From: Gaetbulibacter sp. 4G1
GTDB taxonomy: Bacteria; Bacteroidota; Bacteroidia; Flavobacteriales; Flavobacteriaceae
Direction of reading: 5' to 3'
Length of the DNA: 64,000 bases
Assembly (NCBI RefSeq): GCF_002741945.1
Contig: NZ_MDVN01000012.1
Coordinates: forward strand, 1 to 64,000
Shown here: positions 1-8,443 of the stretch, piece after piece
How the letters are laid out: the number at the start of each line of letters is the position of its first letter
Position numbering within the stretch: position 1 is the stretch's first letter
Translations under genes and position numbers: made by a program
The notes under the pieces: model-generated
The model's input: only the letters and a program-made list of their open reading frames with translations
What the model was told of the DNA's origin: nothing
The model's database searches: none

Positions 1-1424
1 TACAAATCATTTTCTTTATCATGAATATAAATAGGTTGATTACTATCAAAGTTTCGAATATCCGCTATTCTAATTCTAAGCGGCATGTTTTGAGCCAACT
101 TAATGGATAAAGGTATTTTTAAACTTTGGTCAAAAGGTAAGGCTTCAGCTAAATAAGTTGCATTATCGTTAGAGAAGTAAGCATCAGAAGCCAAAATATC
201 ATCAGCGTGTATTTTAGATTCTAAACCACGATCAAAACCAAATGTAGCTTTATCATGAAAGTTTTCTAATAATTGTCTTGTATAGGTATTGTTGAAGTCA
301 ATATTTAATCTAAAGCGTTTATAATCACTATGGGTTGCAAAGAAATCACTCTTAGCTACTTTGCTTTTAGTATTTGATGTTTTAAAAAACTCACTATCTG
401 CATTGGTTTCTTTAACATAAGCACGATGTGCATTTTTGGTTTTAACGACGCCATCAGCACTACCTTCAACCATAAACCCTTGACCAATAGGCAAATAGCG
501 TTGAGGTTGTTTTCCAGAAGGGCTACCGCTACCAGCCCCATTAATATTACCACCTAAATCATAAGTGCTAAAAGTTGCGGGTGTATAAGTTTCCATGAAG
601 GGTGAAAACTCTTCAATAGTGTAAGTGGCATATCCTCCTGAATAATCTACTAGTCGGTGAGAGTTCACATTGGGGTCTTGTTCCCAAAAATGCAGGGTTC
701 CTGTTATTGTGTTTCTATTATCTGTATCCCATATATAAGCATGGGCATCCATAGCCGAAGGATATGGATTACCAACTAGTGTATATTGGTTTGTTAATAC
801 AGCAACATCAATGGTGCCAGTGTTTGGTTTGCCTCTAAAATCGTAATTCTGATTGTCACCAGGGTTATTAGCACTGGTTCCAGCAGTTCCTTTCATAGTA
901 AACCCTTCGCCAGGGTTTATAGTTGTGTTACCTAAAACATGAATCCATTCGGAATACTCATCCGAGGCGATAAACTTCCAAATCCAATAAGGTTCAATGT
1001 TTAAAGGGCTGGCAGACCCATTGTAGTTAGCAAAAATATAGGTTGCTGGTGTAGCAGTGGTAAGTCCTGTAATATCATTTAAAAGAGAAATACCAAAGGG
1101 GTTATTAACTGTACTGCTTGTTTTACTAGCTATAGGGGAGCACCAATAGTTATATTCATGAACACCAACATTACCGTTTTGGTAAACACTCAATTCGCCT
1201 ATACCAGAATTTTTTGTAGCCGCTGTTTCTGTACCGGTTCCTTGTATTAGTTGTCCTTGGTTACGCAAATATATGGTGCTGGCAGCTTCATTAAGATTCA
1301 CATCGTTTTCAACAAAAACGATTTCATCATTTACAAATACATAAGCACTGTTTCTTACTGAAAGTTGGGCGTAACTGAGGGTGCTAAAAATTATTAGCAA
1401 AGATAAAAAGTATAAACGTTTCAT
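1..1424 (-). CDS. Secreted surface protein, C-terminal part cut off by window edge
   Basis: Reading the minus strand from an ATG at 1424 gives an uninterrupted frame of 474 codons to the left edge, so the gene is 3'-truncated here. Residues 1-20 (MKRLYFLSLLIIFSTLSYAQ) are a clear Sec signal peptide ending in AQ, the usual Flavobacteriaceae cleavage site. The mature part is rich in Asn, Thr, Gly and aromatic residues, with segments such as VHEYNYWCSPIASKT and GNPYPSAMDAHAYIWDT. These resemble large flavobacterial outer-surface proteins that end in a T9SS sorting domain. The C-terminus is missing, so the sorting domain is only an expectation. No enzymatic motif is visible. It is divergent from the LytTR regulator at 1724. 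Confidence 0.75.
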   Translation of the reverse strand, partial: MKRLYFLSLLIIFSTLSYAQLSVRNSAYVFVNDEIVFVENDVNLNEAASTIYLRNQGQLIQGTGTETAATKNSGIGELSVYQNGNVGVHEYNYWCSPIASKTSSTVNNPFGISLLNDITGLTTATPATYIFANYNGSASPLNIEPYWIWKFIASDEYSEWIHVLGNTTINPGEGFTMKGTAGTSANNPGDNQNYDFRGKPNTGTIDVAVLTNQYTLVGNPYPSAMDAHAYIWDTDNRNTITGTLHFWEQDPNVNSHRLVDYSGGYATYTIEEFSPFMETYTPATFSTYDLGGNINGAGSGSPSGKQPQRYLPIGQGFMVEGSADGVVKTKNAHRAYVKETNADSEFFKTSNTKSKVAKSDFFATHSDYKRFRLNIDFNNTYTRQLLENFHDKATFGFDRGLESKIHADDILASDAYFSNDNATYLAEALPFDQSLKIPLSIKLAQNMPLRIRIADIRNFDSNQPIYIHDKENDL

Positions 1425-1723
1425 AAGATTTGGGGTTTGAAAGATTTATATTATATGTAATCTGTTCGTTGTTAATTGTAATCAAATATAGCTTTTGATT
1501 TTTGTGATTTAGAGCTTAAAACCTATGAACCACTATATTTTATATTTGAATCCATCTTTTTGAGCGCCGAATTATTATTAGGGTTGCTCGAGTAGTTTTA
1601 AATTTACAATAGTATTATTGTTTGTTTTGCAAGCGTATAGTTTGCTCCATTCATTTATGAAGCAAATATGAGCAAAGCACATAAGCTATACTCTTAAATT
1701 AGTATAACCTAACACAAGCATAT
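1425..1723. other. Divergent intergenic region between secreted protein and LytTR regulator
   Basis: This stretch of about 300 bases has no convincing ORF. It must carry the promoters of both divergent neighbours. The part closest to the regulator contains a nested inverted repeat, listed separately. No clear TAnnTTTG -7 box in front of 1724 was found by eye. Confidence 0.5.
1635..1691. promoter_or_regulatory. Nested inverted repeat upstream of LytTR regulator (candidate operator or hairpin)
   Basis: GTATAG at 1635-1640 is the reverse complement of CTATAC at 1686-1691. Inside it, TTTGCTC at 1641-1647 is the reverse complement of GAGCAAA at 1670-1676, and ATGAAGCAAA nearby is a second, competing partner for the same TTTGCT arm. 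The element ends 32 bases before the regulator's ATG. LytTR proteins often bind their own upstream regions, so an autoregulatory operator is possible, but this is inference. Confidence 0.4.
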
Positions 1724-2485
1724 ATGGTAAGGGTAGTTGTAATTGAAGATGAAAATATTTCAAGTAATTATATCGTTGCTTTGTTGAAAAAGTACTGTTC
1801 AGACAAGTTTACTGTAGAAAAAGAAATAGACAATATAGTTGAGGCAGTAAATTGGTTTCTAGATAATGATATCCCAGATTTAATTTTCATGGATGTCCAT
1901 TTAAGTGATGGGTTATGTTTTGAGATTTTTAACAAAGTAGAGATCAGTTGCCCTATTATATTTACTACAGCTTATGATGAGTATGCAATAAAAGCCTTCA
2001 AAACAAATGGAATCGATTATTTATTAAAGCCAATTACCGAGAAAGATTTTTATCAATCTGTAATGAAGTTTTTTAAGGTGAGAAGAGACCGAGATAGCCA
2101 ATTGAGAGAAAATGAAAAAATTAGGCTTTTGGACATTAACACTTCAAAAAATTATAAACAACGTTTTTTAGTGAAACTTGGTAATAAATATACGCCCTTA
2201 AAAATAGAGAACATTGCCTATTTTTATAAAGATAGCTTAGTTTTTATAAGAGATTTTAATGGGAATAGCTACCCAATAAGTAGCTCTTTGTCTAATATAG
2301 AAAGCTCAATTGATTCAAATGTTTTTTTTAGAGCAAATAGAAAGATTTTGGTTAATATTAATGCAATCGATTATTTAGCTCAATATAAACCAGGGCAGTT
2401 GGCTATAAGAGTAAAACCAAAGTTTGAAGAAGTAATTGTGCTAAGTCAAGAGAAATCAAGTCAATTGAAATCCTTGTTGAATTAA
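1724..2485 (+). CDS. LytTR-family response regulator
   Basis: The 253-aa protein has an N-terminal receiver domain (about 1-120) and a C-terminal LytTR DNA-binding domain (about 145-253). Receiver residues are intact: acidic pair at E8/D9/E10, phosphoacceptor D57 in PDLIFMD, the TTAYD Thr, and K102 in LLKPI. The LytTR part carries the FFRANRKILVN motif. It should be a cytoplasmic transcription factor activated by a LytS-type kinase, but no kinase is adjacent. The nearest are at 6487 and 8444. It is very similar to the regulator at 7503-8267, with near-identical C-terminal halves, so the two may recognise similar DNA. The next gene, a repeat-rich surface protein, is a plausible target by proximity only. 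Confidence 0.93.
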   Translation: MVRVVVIEDENISSNYIVALLKKYCSDKFTVEKEIDNIVEAVNWFLDNDIPDLIFMDVHLSDGLCFEIFNKVEISCPIIFTTAYDEYAIKAFKTNGIDYLLKPITEKDFYQSVMKFFKVRRDRDSQLRENEKIRLLDINTSKNYKQRFLVKLGNKYTPLKIENIAYFYKDSLVFIRDFNGNSYPISSSLSNIESSIDSNVFFRANRKILVNINAIDYLAQYKPGQLAIRVKPKFEEVIVLSQEKSSQLKSLLN

Positions 2486-2637
2486 GTATAATTATTCTTT
2501 TTTACGATAATTAAGCTACTCCTTTAAACGATTAAAAACGTATTTCATGGACTAAATATTGGTTTTTAAGAAGAATGGCAGATTGTTTTTTACGTCAGGT
2601 ATATATATTAGGTGTTCAATCCCAAATATGCAAAGTC

Positions 2638-4743
2638 ATGAAAAAAGAATACTTAACTCTTTTAGTTCTTATGTTTAGTATAACTATTAATGCTCAAGTA
2701 GGAATAGGTACTACAGCTCCAAATTCAACATTAGATATTAGATCATCAAACCAAGCAACACCATCAAATACAGATGGCATATTAATTCCAAAAGTGGATG
2801 TTTTTCCTGCAACAAATCCAACAGCGTCACAAAATGGAATGCTAACTTTTTTAACCACCGTTTCTGGGTCAAATCAACCAGGGTTTTATTATTGGAATCA
2901 GCCAACAACATCATGGATAGGTTTGAATTCTGGCAGTGGTTCAGGTTGGGGGCTTACTGGTAATTCTGGAACAACTTTTGGAACTAATTTTATTGGAACA
3001 ACAGATTTACAAGCCTTGGACGTTAGAACAAATAATATTATTAGAGCCAGATTTACAACTAGAGGGCAGCTGGAGTTTCATAACACAGCAGGTTCTGTAT
3101 TTTTAGGTTTAGATGCAGGTGAGAATAGTAATTTAACAGGTCAAAGAGCTGTATTTGTAGGTAATGAAGCGGGTTATTCAAACACATCAGGAGCCAATAA
3201 TATAGCTATAGGTCATAGATCTTTATACAATAATACAACAACACATAATAATGTAGCTATAGGTAGTTTTGCCTTAGAGGATAATACAGGGTTTAACAAT
3301 GTAGCCATAGGGTTTGAATCTCAGCAAGGTTCAACTACAGCTAATGATAATGTGTCTATTGGGTATTTGAGCATGCAAGGCGCAGGTGGTACAATAACCG
3401 GAAGTAGAAACGTAGCCGTTGGTAGAGGTACATTGTACAGTAACTTAAGTGGTGCGGATAATATTGCCATAGGAAACAGAGCTATGGTATTTAACACTTC
3501 AGGAGTAGGTAATAGTGCTGTTGGATTTCAATCACTTATTAATAATATTTCAGGAAATAGTAATACTGCTTTTGGAAGACAAGCCTTAGAGGGAGCTGCT
3601 TTACCAATTGGAAATACTGGAAACAATAATACAGCTTTGGGGGCATATTCTCTGCAGAACAATACAACAGGAGATGATAATATTGCCATAGGAATGCAAA
3701 GCTTAAACGGAAACCTAACAGGAGATGATAATATAAGTGTTGGTTTTAGAGCTATGTATTTAAATACATCTGGATATAAAAATATTGCTTTTGGGAATGA
3801 AGCATTACATGGTAATATTTCAGGGTACGAAAATAATGCAATAGGTGATGAATCTTTACACTCAAATACCACAGGTTTTCATAATAATGCTTTTGGTTAT
3901 AGGTCTTTATATAATAATACAGAAGGCGACGAAAATATAGCCATAGGAGATCAATCTCTTTTAAGTAATACTACAGGGAACCATAATACTTCTATTGGTT
4001 TTAGTTCGCTATATAACAATGAAAGCGCAGAATATAATTTAGCAATAGGCTATGAAACTCTTTATACTAATACTATAGGAGAATATAATATTGCTCTAGG
4101 TTTTCAGGCATTATACAATAATGATAAAGTTTTAGCTAATCCTAATATTGATAACGGTGATTATAATAGTGCTATTGGGGGTTGGGCTTTATATTCTAAT
4201 ACAACAGGTGCTGATAATATTGGTGTTGGGCGTAGGGCTTCATACTTTAATACAACAGGAAGTTATAATGTGTCTTTGGCATACGAAGCCGGAGTAAATA
4301 ATACAACAGGGAGTAATAATATAACTTTAGGATATCGTACAAATTACAATAACCAAACAGGAAGTAATAATGTAGTTATTGGTCATGAAGCAGGGTTTGG
4401 AACAGGTTTAACTTCGGTAAGTGGAAATATATTAATTGGTTATCGAGCAGGGTTTCAAAATATAAACTCTGATAGGTTATATATAGAGAATAGCAATTCG
4501 TTAACCCCTCTAATAGGAGGAGACTTTGCTAATGATAGAGTTGCTATTAATACAGACATGACAACTACCTTAAATCACACCTTAACAGTTGGAGGTAGTG
4601 CAAAAATAGAAACACTAATAAATATAAAACCAGGTACAGCACCAGTTACACCTGCGGTAGGTGATGTTTACTTTGATGCTACTACTAATAAATTACGTGT
4701 TTATACAGCTGTTAGTGGTGGTCAATGGGAGGACTTAAATTAA
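2638..4743 (+). CDS. Secreted YadA-head-like repeat protein (adhesin-like)
   Basis: A longer frame opens at 2575, but the start chosen is ATG 2638. It gives a proper signal peptide (MKKEYLTLLVLMFSITINAQ) followed by the VGIGTTAPNSTLDI module that starts many flavobacterial surface proteins. The mature protein (701 aa total) is dominated from about residue 160 to 600 by many degenerate 20-25-residue repeats of the type NIAIGxxSLxNNTTGxxN. These resemble the beta-roll head repeats of trimeric autotransporters (Hep_Hag/YadA head). The C-terminus reads PAVGDVYFDATTNKLRVYTA, a short module often found at the end of such proteins. There is no YadA membrane anchor and no obvious T9SS sorting domain, so its surface attachment is unclear. 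It heads a likely operon with 4781, 5083 and 6487. Confidence 0.85.
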   Translation: MKKEYLTLLVLMFSITINAQVGIGTTAPNSTLDIRSSNQATPSNTDGILIPKVDVFPATNPTASQNGMLTFLTTVSGSNQPGFYYWNQPTTSWIGLNSGSGSGWGLTGNSGTTFGTNFIGTTDLQALDVRTNNIIRARFTTRGQLEFHNTAGSVFLGLDAGENSNLTGQRAVFVGNEAGYSNTSGANNIAIGHRSLYNNTTTHNNVAIGSFALEDNTGFNNVAIGFESQQGSTTANDNVSIGYLSMQGAGGTITGSRNVAVGRGTLYSNLSGADNIAIGNRAMVFNTSGVGNSAVGFQSLINNISGNSNTAFGRQALEGAALPIGNTGNNNTALGAYSLQNNTTGDDNIAIGMQSLNGNLTGDDNISVGFRAMYLNTSGYKNIAFGNEALHGNISGYENNAIGDESLHSNTTGFHNNAFGYRSLYNNTEGDENIAIGDQSLLSNTTGNHNTSIGFSSLYNNESAEYNLAIGYETLYTNTIGEYNIALGFQALYNNDKVLANPNIDNGDYNSAIGGWALYSNTTGADNIGVGRRASYFNTTGSYNVSLAYEAGVNNTTGSNNITLGYRTNYNNQTGSNNVVIGHEAGFGTGLTSVSGNILIGYRAGFQNINSDRLYIENSNSLTPLIGGDFANDRVAINTDMTTTLNHTLTVGGSAKIETLINIKPGTAPVTPAVGDVYFDATTNKLRVYTAVSGGQWEDLN

Positions 4744-4780
4744 AAAATTTAATAGAATATTAGCAATACATCTTTATATA

Positions 4781-5017
4781 ATGAGGCTTACAGAAACAAA
4801 TAAAAAGGTAGCTCGCTTAAAAAATTTTGAGAGTACATTATTAAAATTAAGAAATACGATAAGAGGAGTAAAACATGATTATAGAAGAAATGTAAAGGAA
4901 ACTACTTGTGTGAAAACTCAAAAGGCATATAATGAGAAGCTTAAATTATATGCGATAAAGGAGTTTAATGTATTAGTAAAAATGTTGGAAGGTTTTGAAG
5001 AAAAAATTTCTGATTAA
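4781..5017 (+). CDS. Small basic hypothetical protein
   Basis: This 78-aa, Lys/Arg-rich protein has no signal peptide or membrane segment and is mostly predicted helix (for example RLKNFESTLLKLRNTIRGVK). I do not recognise a family. It lies 37 bases after the repeat protein and 65 bases before the LamG-like T9SS cargo gene on the same strand, so it is probably co-transcribed with them. Its codon use looks like that of its neighbours and the frame fills the gap between two real genes, which supports it being a gene. A role in regulating or chaperoning the surface proteins would be speculation. Confidence 0.55.
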   Translation: MRLTETNKKVARLKNFESTLLKLRNTIRGVKHDYRRNVKETTCVKTQKAYNEKLKLYAIKEFNVLVKMLEGFEEKISD

Positions 5018-5082
5018 TATTTTTAAATAGATACTATTAAAAAACTATAGAGAGATTTGTGAAATTAGAATAGATAAATATT

Positions 5083-6480
5083 ATGAGACAAACAGACATA
5101 GACTTTAGAAGGAAAGTGGCTTGTGGAGAAATAATAAAGCTATTCCCCTTAAAGAATTGTAATGAAAATAGAATGAGTGCTGAAGAAAGGTTAATTATGA
5201 TTAGAAATAAAGAATTTCAGAGTAATATTAAACAATTAAAAAAAGGAAAAGTTGTATTAGGCTATACGTTTGTGTTTTTTATATCATTGCTAATGTTTCT
5301 ATTATTTGGTGGTTTAAAAGCTCATGCACAATTCAATCCAAAAGATGTGAGCGACTTAATGTTTTTTGTTGAATCTGCCAATTTGAGTACTACTCATCAT
5401 GTTGCAAATTGCGAATCAGATTTCTGTTTAAATCACCCAAATAGTGAGTCTGCTATAATAACTGAACAATATTGTGACGTTACTGATAGTTGTGGTGATG
5501 GATGTGTAAGACGATGGATAGACCAATCAACTTATGCTGGAACATTTAATCCTCCGGAGTATACTAATGGCAGAAATTTTGGTCAAGATGATAAAGAGAA
5601 ACCATGTTACGTTAGTAACTGTATTAATGGTAAACCTTGTGTAAGAGGAGGCCCTGCTTATGGAGATGATGGTATGGGAAACTATAAATTTGAGCAAGAT
5701 AAATATCTTGAGATTGAAGGAACAGATGCAGTTAGTTTAACAGGGGAGTTTTCCATTTTTCTTTTAGCGAAACCAATTGATCAAACCGCAACAGGAGACT
5801 GGTCTTATTTTGGTTTAGCTGCTCATTATGTAACACATAGAGTATCGAATAATACAATAAGGATGAGGGTTGGTAACACAGTGCCTCCAAGTCCTGTAGT
5901 AACGATAACAACACCAGAAGCTGTTCAGTTAGGTCAATGGCAACTTATAGAAATACATAGAGATGCATTGGGAAATATTACTTCATATATAAATGGAGTT
6001 GATAAATCAGTAGGGGCTAACTCTGGTACTGGTACTTTTAAAGTAGGGTATTTGTTATCTAACTTTAAAACAGGAGTCTCTAATGGTCAAGTAAGCATGC
6101 ATGGAGATGTGGCTGCATTTTTAATTTACAATAAAAAAACTTCTAGTATAGAAAATAATGATATCAGAGAATATTTTGACACTAACTATTTAGGAAATGT
6201 ATTAAGTGCGAAAAACGATAAAATTTCTAATAAAATAGATGTATTTCCTAATCCTATGATTGATGAAGTTACTATAAAAGTTAATAAAACAGGCGAGAAC
6301 TTTTATGAAAATGAAACACCAGTAATTTATGATATTATAGGAAAAAAAATTAAAACTGAAATTTTAAAAAAAGAAACTAAAAATACTATCGAATACAGCA
6401 TTCACCTGAATACTAATCTTAATAAAGGAATATATTTTTTAAGTTTAAGAGGTAATTCTATTAAATTAGTTAAAAATTAA
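5083..6480 (+). CDS. LamG-like T9SS cargo protein with long N-terminal extension
   Basis: The 465-aa protein has a hydrophobic export segment at about residues 57-80 (VVLGYTFVFFISLLMFLLFG) ending in AHAQ. It is preceded by about 55 charged residues, much longer than a normal n-region. Internal ATGs at 5173 and 5197 would shorten the extension but not remove it. After cleavage comes a Cys-rich stretch with about eight Cys between residues 105 and 190, then a concanavalin/LamG-like domain (about 205-375, with GDVAAFLIYN near its end). The C-terminal T9SS type A sorting domain (about 385-465) contains VFPNPMIDEVTIKV and GIYFLSLRG. It is expected to be secreted and attached at the cell surface. 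The PAS kinase starts six bases after its stop, implying co-transcription. Confidence 0.85.
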   Translation: MRQTDIDFRRKVACGEIIKLFPLKNCNENRMSAEERLIMIRNKEFQSNIKQLKKGKVVLGYTFVFFISLLMFLLFGGLKAHAQFNPKDVSDLMFFVESANLSTTHHVANCESDFCLNHPNSESAIITEQYCDVTDSCGDGCVRRWIDQSTYAGTFNPPEYTNGRNFGQDDKEKPCYVSNCINGKPCVRGGPAYGDDGMGNYKFEQDKYLEIEGTDAVSLTGEFSIFLLAKPIDQTATGDWSYFGLAAHYVTHRVSNNTIRMRVGNTVPPSPVVTITTPEAVQLGQWQLIEIHRDALGNITSYINGVDKSVGANSGTGTFKVGYLLSNFKTGVSNGQVSMHGDVAAFLIYNKKTSSIENNDIREYFDTNYLGNVLSAKNDKISNKIDVFPNPMIDEVTIKVNKTGENFYENETPVIYDIIGKKIKTEILKKETKNTIEYSIHLNTNLNKGIYFLSLRGNSIKLVKN

Positions 6481-6486
6481 GGAAAA

Positions 6487-7506
6487 ATGATTTCTAATCC
6501 AGCAAACTTAGATTTATATACTGAAGATTTTTTTAAAACTATTTTTAATACAGCTACCGAATCTTGGGTTTTAACTAATAAAACAGGAAACATTGTTATG
6601 GTAAACCCTATTACTGAACAAATGTTTGGCTACAAAGAAAAAGAACTTATAGGCAAAAAAGTAGAGGTTCTAATGCCCAAATCTGGCAGGGAAGAACACG
6701 TGCCTCTTCGTAACAGTTATGTAAAACATCCAAGAAAGAGACCTCACGGAATTGGAGTAGAAGTTTTGGGTTTGCATAAAGATGAGCATACATTTCCTGT
6801 TGAGATTAGTTTAAACTATTATAGAAAAGAAGATGAAATTTATGCATTAGCAGTTATTATAGATATTACCCAAAGAAAGCAAAAAGAAAAACAATTACAA
6901 GAAGCCTTGTTATTGGTAGAGAAGCTTAAACATGAAAAAGTTCAAACAGAACTTAAAGTGCTAAAAAACCAAGTAAGCCCTCATTATTTTTTTAATAGCC
7001 TAAGCGTATTAGTACCTTTAATTAGTATCGACCCAATAAAATCTCAGGAGTTTACAGAACGGCTAGCTAACACTTATCGTTATATTTTAGAGATTAGAGA
7101 TAAACTTACTGTAACCGTTGAAGAAGAATTATCTTTTATTAAAGATTATGAGTTTTTACAATTAGCACGCTTTGGAGAAAAATTTGTTATTAATTATAAC
7201 ATAAAAGATACAGATTTAAACAAAAAAATAATTCCTTTTTCTATTCAAATATTGTTAGAGAATGTTTTCAAACATAATGCGCTATACAAAGACAAAAAGA
7301 TAAATATTGATATTAATTCTGTTACTGGAGGCATACAAGTTGAAAATAATATTAATAAGCGAATAGAGTCAACAGTTAAGTCTCTAGGAATTGGGCTAAA
7401 AAATATTAATAATCAATACGAATACCTATCGGATTTAAAACCTAAATTTAAAGAGAATGAAAACCTTTATCAAGCTTGGATTCCGTTTATTAATATTAAA
7501 AACTAA
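6487..7506 (+). CDS. Cytoplasmic PAS-LytS-type sensor histidine kinase
   Basis: The 339-aa protein has an S-box PAS domain at about 18-130 (NKTGNIVMVNPITEQMFGYK; ends in IDITQRKQKEKQ), a coiled linker, and a LytS/His_kinase domain from about 150. The phosphoacceptor is H166 in QVSPHYFFNSL, the N box is LLENVFKHN (N259), and the G box is GIGLKNI (from about residue 301). There is no signal peptide or membrane helix, so it senses an intracellular ligand or redox state. H71 sits at the position of the haem-ligand His of FixL PAS domains, but the partner Arg is not evident. The gene is six bases behind the LamG-like protein and convergent (4-base overlap) with a LytTR regulator, its most likely partner by position. 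Confidence 0.9.
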   Translation: MISNPANLDLYTEDFFKTIFNTATESWVLTNKTGNIVMVNPITEQMFGYKEKELIGKKVEVLMPKSGREEHVPLRNSYVKHPRKRPHGIGVEVLGLHKDEHTFPVEISLNYYRKEDEIYALAVIIDITQRKQKEKQLQEALLLVEKLKHEKVQTELKVLKNQVSPHYFFNSLSVLVPLISIDPIKSQEFTERLANTYRYILEIRDKLTVTVEEELSFIKDYEFLQLARFGEKFVINYNIKDTDLNKKIIPFSIQILLENVFKHNALYKDKKINIDINSVTGGIQVENNINKRIESTVKSLGIGLKNINNQYEYLSDLKPKFKENENLYQAWIPFINIKN

Positions 7507-8267
7507 TTTAATAATGTTTTTAAATGACTAGATTTTTCTTGACTTAGTACAATTACTTCATCAAATTTTGGCGAAACCTTTATGGTTAATTGACCAGGTT
7601 TATATTGAGCAAGGTAATCTATAGCATCAATGTTTATTAATATTTTTCTATTTGCCCTAAAAAATGCGTTAGGGCATATTGATGTTTCTATTGTTGTTAA
7701 AGAACTATTTATTGGATAACTATTACCGCTAAAAGATTTTACAAATACAATATCATCTTTATAAAAATAGGCAATATCTTCAGTTTTTAAAGGGGTGTAT
7801 TTATTTCCTAGTTTTACCAAAAAGCGCTCTTTGTAGTTGGTTGAAGAACTATTTAAATTCTTAATGCTAATTTTGTTATAACTGTTTGTTTGATTGAGAT
7901 TGGTTTTTTTAAGTTTAAAAAATTTAGTTAAAGCTTGATTAAAACTTGTTTGTGTTATAGGTTTTAATAAATAATCAATACTGTTTGTTTTGAAGGCTTT
8001 TATTGCATACTCATCATAAGCTGTAGTAAATATAATAGGGCAAGTAACATCAAGTTTATTAAGTACATCAAAGCAAGATCCATCAGATAAATTTATATCC
8101 ATGAAAATCAAATCTGGTGCTTCGTTTAATATAAGCCAATTTGTAGCGTCAATAACATTGTCTATTTCTGCATCAATATAAAATGTGTTTTTTGAATAGC
8201 CATTTAATAAATTAATAATGTGTTTACTAGAAATAGGCTCATCTTCTATTATTAATATTCTAAGCAT
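7503..8267 (-). CDS. LytTR-family response regulator, paralogue of the one at 1724
   Basis: The 254-aa protein has a receiver domain with phosphoacceptor D57 (PDLIFMD), TTAYD and LLKPI, followed by a LytTR domain from about residue 145. The second half is nearly the same as that of the 1724-2485 regulator: KERFLVKLGNKYTPLK, FFRANRKIL and IDYLAQYKPGQL are shared. This points to a recent duplication in inverted orientation, one copy at each side of the surface-protein/PAS-kinase cluster. Its 3' end overlaps the PAS kinase gene by four bases on the opposite strand, so the two transcripts are convergent and could interfere. The DNA-binding target is unknown. Confidence 0.93.
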   Translation of the reverse strand: MLRILIIEDEPISSKHIINLLNGYSKNTFYIDAEIDNVIDATNWLILNEAPDLIFMDINLSDGSCFDVLNKLDVTCPIIFTTAYDEYAIKAFKTNSIDYLLKPITQTSFNQALTKFFKLKKTNLNQTNSYNKISIKNLNSSSTNYKERFLVKLGNKYTPLKTEDIAYFYKDDIVFVKSFSGNSYPINSSLTTIETSICPNAFFRANRKILINIDAIDYLAQYKPGQLTIKVSPKFDEVIVLSQEKSSHLKTLLN

Positions 8268-8443
8268 AATTTACTTGTTAGGGAGTGGTTACTATTTACT
8301 AAAGTAATTGGTAGCTTTTAAGATTATATGTAAATTTATCAATCGGGATTAGAGCAAGGATAATTGGTCATTACAGAACATTTATGTAATAAAAAACACA
8401 CTGAATAATACAATTTTTTATACAAAACCACTTTTAAAACCTT

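Noticed and set aside
3528-3872. Minus-strand ORF of 114 codons
   Set aside because: It is the antisense shadow of the repeat tract in the adhesin-like protein; its regularity mirrors the repeats.
6697-6702. CACGTG core inside the PAS kinase gene
   Set aside because: It encodes EHVPL of the PAS domain and lacks parS flanks.
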